The notes under the pieces are model-generated. The model searched no databases. It was not told the DNA's origin and saw only the letters and a program-made list of their open reading frames with translations. Of a stretch of 64,000 nucleotides of DNA, positions 61,191 to 64,000 are shown in pieces. Source of the stretch: Thalassotalea litorea (GTDB taxonomy: Bacteria > Pseudomonadota > Gammaproteobacteria > Enterobacterales > Alteromonadaceae); NCBI RefSeq assembly GCF_005843925.1, contig NZ_VCBC01000014.1, positions 1 to 64,000 of the forward strand. Direction: 5' to 3'. Position numbers and translations under genes: made by a program. The stretch's first letter is position 1; each line of letters opens with the position of its first letter.

Positions 61191-61482
61191 CCTAAAAACC
61201 CCTTACTCTCAGCAGCCGTCTGGCACTCAGACGCCTAAACAGTGCGCTTTATCACTCACGATTTAGCGCACACCATTCCTGAGTCCATATCCTCAAATAC
61301 AATTCGTAAAATTAGCCTTGAGTAATTGGCCTTACCAAAAGCACCGAACAGGTTATAATTGATTGCTTATTGGCTTGACAGATTGGTGAGATGCTGAGAC
61401 TATCAATATCAATCTTTTTTGGAAGATTAGCTTTCTACGTAACAAATAAAACCATTAATAAAAAAAAGTGGGAATAACCAAA
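61191..61482. other. intergenic with hairpins and a promoter before the PL6-like gene
   Basis: A hairpin CGTCTG/CAGACG (61217-61233) and GTGCGCT/AGCGCAC just after it follow the PL7 stop but lack a T-run. A TTGACA (61375-61380) with GACTAT 17 bp downstream (61398-61403) is a plausible promoter for the next gene. The last part before the start is A-rich. Confidence 0.5.
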
Positions 61483-63792
61483 ATGAAAATAAAAGTGTTG
61501 ATGGCGTCATCGGCCATGTTGGCGTTGACAGCCTGTAACGACAGTGTTGTATCGGATAGTAGTGGTAATTCACTCGGTACAGTAGCGTTATCTGGGGATG
61601 CATTAGTAGGCTCTGCATTATCTGCAACCGTTTCGGACGGTAATGGTGTTGATGAGGGTAGCATCAGCTATACCTGGATGGCTGGCGATATGGTAATTTC
61701 AGGCGCAGCATCTAGCTCTTATCTTTTAACCAGTGACGAAGCCGGTTCAAAAATTACCGTTTCTGTTGCTTATACCGATAACGACGGCTACGACGAAAGC
61801 TTCAAGTCAACGGCAAGTTCAACGGTTGAAGTTCCAGCGACAAATGTACCTGGGACTATCACAATTACAGGTACACTTGAGTCTGGTCAGGTTATTACCG
61901 CAAATTTGATGGACGACAACGGTGTTGATCCATCGAACGTTACTTATAGCTGGATGGCTGATGGTACAGAATCCATTGGTAGTGATTCCAGCACCTTCCA
62001 GTTAACGGATGATCAAGTGGGTAAAACCATTACTGTGACTGCCGATTACGTGGATAACGACGGCTTTGAAGAAATGATTACATCTGCGGCAACGGCTGCG
62101 ATAGCACCCAAACCCGATGTGATCCCGCCACAACCAGGTACAATCGTACTGTCTGGTGATGCTCTTGTTGGTCAAACATTAAATGCTGATGTTTCCGATG
62201 TAAACGGCATCGACGGCGACATTACTTATGTATGGATGGCTGACGATATGGTTATTGCCGGCGCGGCAAGCGAAGACTATATGTTAACAGCTGCTGAGCT
62301 AGGTAAAGTTATCTCAGTAAAAGCCACGTATACCGATGGTGACGGTGCCGCTGAAGCGCTGATGACCGATACTGGCGATCGTGTTTATTCTGCAATCGTT
62401 AAGAACGAAGCTGAATTAATCGCCGCAGTGGAATCTGCAAGCGAAAATGACTGGATTGCCTTAGCAAGTGCTAGTGGCGGTGACTATGCTGATATGGCAG
62501 CATTAACCATCGATGTCGATGGTTTGGTACTGACTCGCACGATGAGCAGTACAGCTGAAATCAGCGGTAATACGTGTATCGAAGTTAAAGGTACGGGTAC
62601 TACGCTTGATGGCCTAACGTTTAAAGATACCATTTCAATTCCAGAATCTACCTGTGATGGTTCAAGCACCAGTAACGCCATGATCAAACTTGATGGTGAA
62701 GCGGTTATCGTTCGTAACAACACATTTGATGGTTATGCCGGTACGGTTGGTTTTAACGTCATTGAAGTTAAAGGCGAAGATAATGTTATCGAGCGTAACT
62801 TATTTACGGGCTGGGACAGCAGTATTGATAAGAGTGGTGCTATCTCTGTTTACACCGACCAAAAAGAAGGTGAGAAGGTAAATACAACCATTCAGTATAA
62901 CCTGTTCAAAGATATGCAAACCGATTCTGGCGATCGTAAAAGTGGCGCGTATGTCATTCAGGTAGGTCGTTCTACCGGTAACGATGCAACCTTAATGAAC
63001 AATCACACCATTCAATATAACCGCTTTGACGGTGTTGAAATTGATGAGCGTCTAATCAAGGTTCAGTCAAGTGCAACGACCATTATGGGTAACACCATTG
63101 TTAATTCAACCGGTATGATTTCTGTTGAAAATGGTGGATTTAGCACCGTATCAAACAACGTGATTATCCCAACGGGTGATGATAGTGATGACGGTGGTAT
63201 TGCATTTGTATCTATGGGTCATACCATCTCCAACAATTATGTATCCAATGTCAGAACAACCTCTGGTGGTCGTGGTGCTATCTTTATCCACACTGATAAA
63301 GCAGACGATACCTCGAACCAGACGATTATCGCGGATAATGCTGGTGACCCTAGCGTGTTGATTTCACAAGTAACCGGCAACACGGTATACAATGCTCGTG
63401 AAGGCGTTAACTTCGATGAAAAATCTTGTTCTGGTAACGAACGTCCAAGCTTAAACTTTACCGATAACCTTATTGCCAACATTACCGGAAACAGTAATGC
63501 TGAATCATCAAAAGGTACGCTTTCGGTGAAATTTGATAACTCGGGCTGTACTGTTGATGTCCTGACATTTGCCAACAATCATGTTTATGCAAAAGATGTG
63601 ACCGATGGTGGTTCCATTGATATTTCGACAACGTCAGGTGCGCTTGATGACGCCGACCTTACTGCAGCGAATGCTGATGGTCTGGTAAGTGGCCAAGGCG
63701 TTGATGCGGGTATTGGTGCTGATACATCAAAACTCATGTTAATCGAAGAAAGTCAGGTTGGTCCTAACTCGACCTGGACTGCAGACGATTAA
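61483..63792 (+). CDS. PL6-like beta-helix protein with three Ig-like repeats
   Basis: This encodes 769 residues with a lipoprotein signal (LALTACNDS). Three repeats of about 90 residues (each like SGDALVGSALSATVSD, then YTWMADDMVISG) form Ig-like domains. The C-terminal 430 residues, from NEAELIAAVESASENDWIALA, are a right-handed beta-helix of the chondroitinase-B/PL6 type with repeated NxIxxN rungs. PL6 enzymes are alginate lyases, but the usual KS and RHG catalytic motifs appear as QSS and ENGG here. GGGA precedes the ATG at 61483. It may bind or process alginate oligomers; the activity is uncertain. Confidence 0.75.
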   Translation: MKIKVLMASSAMLALTACNDSVVSDSSGNSLGTVALSGDALVGSALSATVSDGNGVDEGSISYTWMAGDMVISGAASSSYLLTSDEAGSKITVSVAYTDNDGYDESFKSTASSTVEVPATNVPGTITITGTLESGQVITANLMDDNGVDPSNVTYSWMADGTESIGSDSSTFQLTDDQVGKTITVTADYVDNDGFEEMITSAATAAIAPKPDVIPPQPGTIVLSGDALVGQTLNADVSDVNGIDGDITYVWMADDMVIAGAASEDYMLTAAELGKVISVKATYTDGDGAAEALMTDTGDRVYSAIVKNEAELIAAVESASENDWIALASASGGDYADMAALTIDVDGLVLTRTMSSTAEISGNTCIEVKGTGTTLDGLTFKDTISIPESTCDGSSTSNAMIKLDGEAVIVRNNTFDGYAGTVGFNVIEVKGEDNVIERNLFTGWDSSIDKSGAISVYTDQKEGEKVNTTIQYNLFKDMQTDSGDRKSGAYVIQVGRSTGNDATLMNNHTIQYNRFDGVEIDERLIKVQSSATTIMGNTIVNSTGMISVENGGFSTVSNNVIIPTGDDSDDGGIAFVSMGHTISNNYVSNVRTTSGGRGAIFIHTDKADDTSNQTIIADNAGDPSVLISQVTGNTVYNAREGVNFDEKSCSGNERPSLNFTDNLIANITGNSNAESSKGTLSVKFDNSGCTVDVLTFANNHVYAKDVTDGGSIDISTTSGALDDADLTAANADGLVSGQGVDAGIGADTSKLMLIEESQVGPNSTWTADD

Positions 63793-63805
63793 TCAGTATT
63801 AAGTC

Positions 63806-63840
63806 AAAGTAGTCAGTGCTCCCCGTACACTGGCTACTTT
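63806..63840 (+). terminator. hairpin after the PL6-like gene
   Basis: AAAGTAGTCAGTG (63806-63818) and CACTGGCTACTTT (63828-63840) form a 13-bp stem with one wobble pair and a 9-nt loop, 13 bases past the stop. The following T-run is weak. Confidence 0.65.
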
Positions 63841-63900
63841 CTTAACTTCTCTAAAAGCAACTACCCTTCCTGTACTAACCGTTAAAGAGGTCATTAGCCA

Positions 63901-64000
63901 ATGTCTCGACCATTACATAAATTAAAACGAATCCAATTTTTTACTGCTTTGCTCAGTGCCATTGTATTTATTGGTAGCTCACACGCAGAACCAATGACCA
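63901..64000 (+). CDS. start of a secreted protein, truncated by the window
   Basis: ATG at 63901 opens a frame beginning MSRPLHKLKRIQ, then a hydrophobic stretch and a signal-peptidase-like site near SSHAEP. GAGG lies about ten bases upstream. Only 33 codons are visible, so the function cannot be told; position suggests another alginate-locus protein. Confidence 0.7.
   Translation, partial: MSRPLHKLKRIQFFTALLSAIVFIGSSHAEPMT

Overview
The window looks like chromosomal DNA of a marine gammaproteobacterium, most likely an alteromonad close to Colwelliaceae (Thalassotalea-like). This rests on the FadR-NhaB-DsbB block, a PsrA-type fatty-acid regulator, MiaE, many secreted lipoproteins and peptidases, an alginate-lyase locus and a moderate G+C content. 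No phage, plasmid backbone, complete insertion sequence or CRISPR array is visible. The genus is an inference from gene content only.

Layout. 1-510 is a four-copy tRNA-Val(UAC) array read leftwards from a consensus promoter. 969-2372 holds small proteins (a DUF3718-type secreted protein, an S4 RNA-binding protein, a DUF1272 protein). 2398-6087 holds a GNAT enzyme, an acyl-CoA dehydrogenase and the CoA-transferase pair scoAB. 6155-13907 holds a PHP-like DUF3604 lipoprotein, a glutathionyl-hydroquinone reductase, a Bax-type glucosaminidase, a glycosyltransferase-like protein, MiaE and a cysteine-free sirtuin-like protein. 14212-20232 holds a secreted FG-GAP protein, an M13 metallopeptidase and an S9 peptidase. 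20774-26345 is a three-gene MukBEF/MksBEF-like SMC operon in the order SMC-MksE-kleisin, with no adjacent nuclease gene. 26346-27625 has no large gene, but contains a 25-codon membrane-peptide gene, a candidate small RNA, GGGGTCAGAGT-type repeats and a small pseudogene. 27690-37325 is leftward and holds a DUF4382 lipoprotein, a DnaQ-like exonuclease, a two-component system beside two spondin-domain proteins, a seven-helix membrane protein with a G9 tract, a patatin and a DUF4174 protein.

37819-44843 holds an AraC-family regulator followed by a tightly packed five-gene set (BASS transporter, epimerase-like dehydrogenase, secreted haem c/beta-propeller protein, MFS transporter, SDR) whose pathway I cannot name. 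45061-45372 is a 54-bp tandem repeat array and 45400-47502 a TonB receptor with a histidine-rich N-terminus. 48292-52857 is housekeeping: peroxiredoxin, GrxD, FadR divergent from NhaB, then DsbB. 53464-54118 is repeat-rich. 54119-57359 holds a DASS transporter, NagZ and a PsrA-like regulator. 59823-64000 is an alginate-degradation locus (PL7 lyase, PL6-like beta-helix protein, start of another secreted protein) that continues past the window.

How the genes connect. The acyl-CoA dehydrogenase, ScoAB, FadR and PsrA-like regulator suggest fatty-acid and short-chain acyl-CoA catabolism; both regulator genes carry plausible self-operators in their own promoters. The most distinctive items are the SMC operon, a composite hairpin-rich repeat present twice in opposite orientations with compensatory base changes, a pair of terminator-linked conserved blocks that may be small RNAs, and a PL6-like protein whose usual catalytic motifs seem altered.
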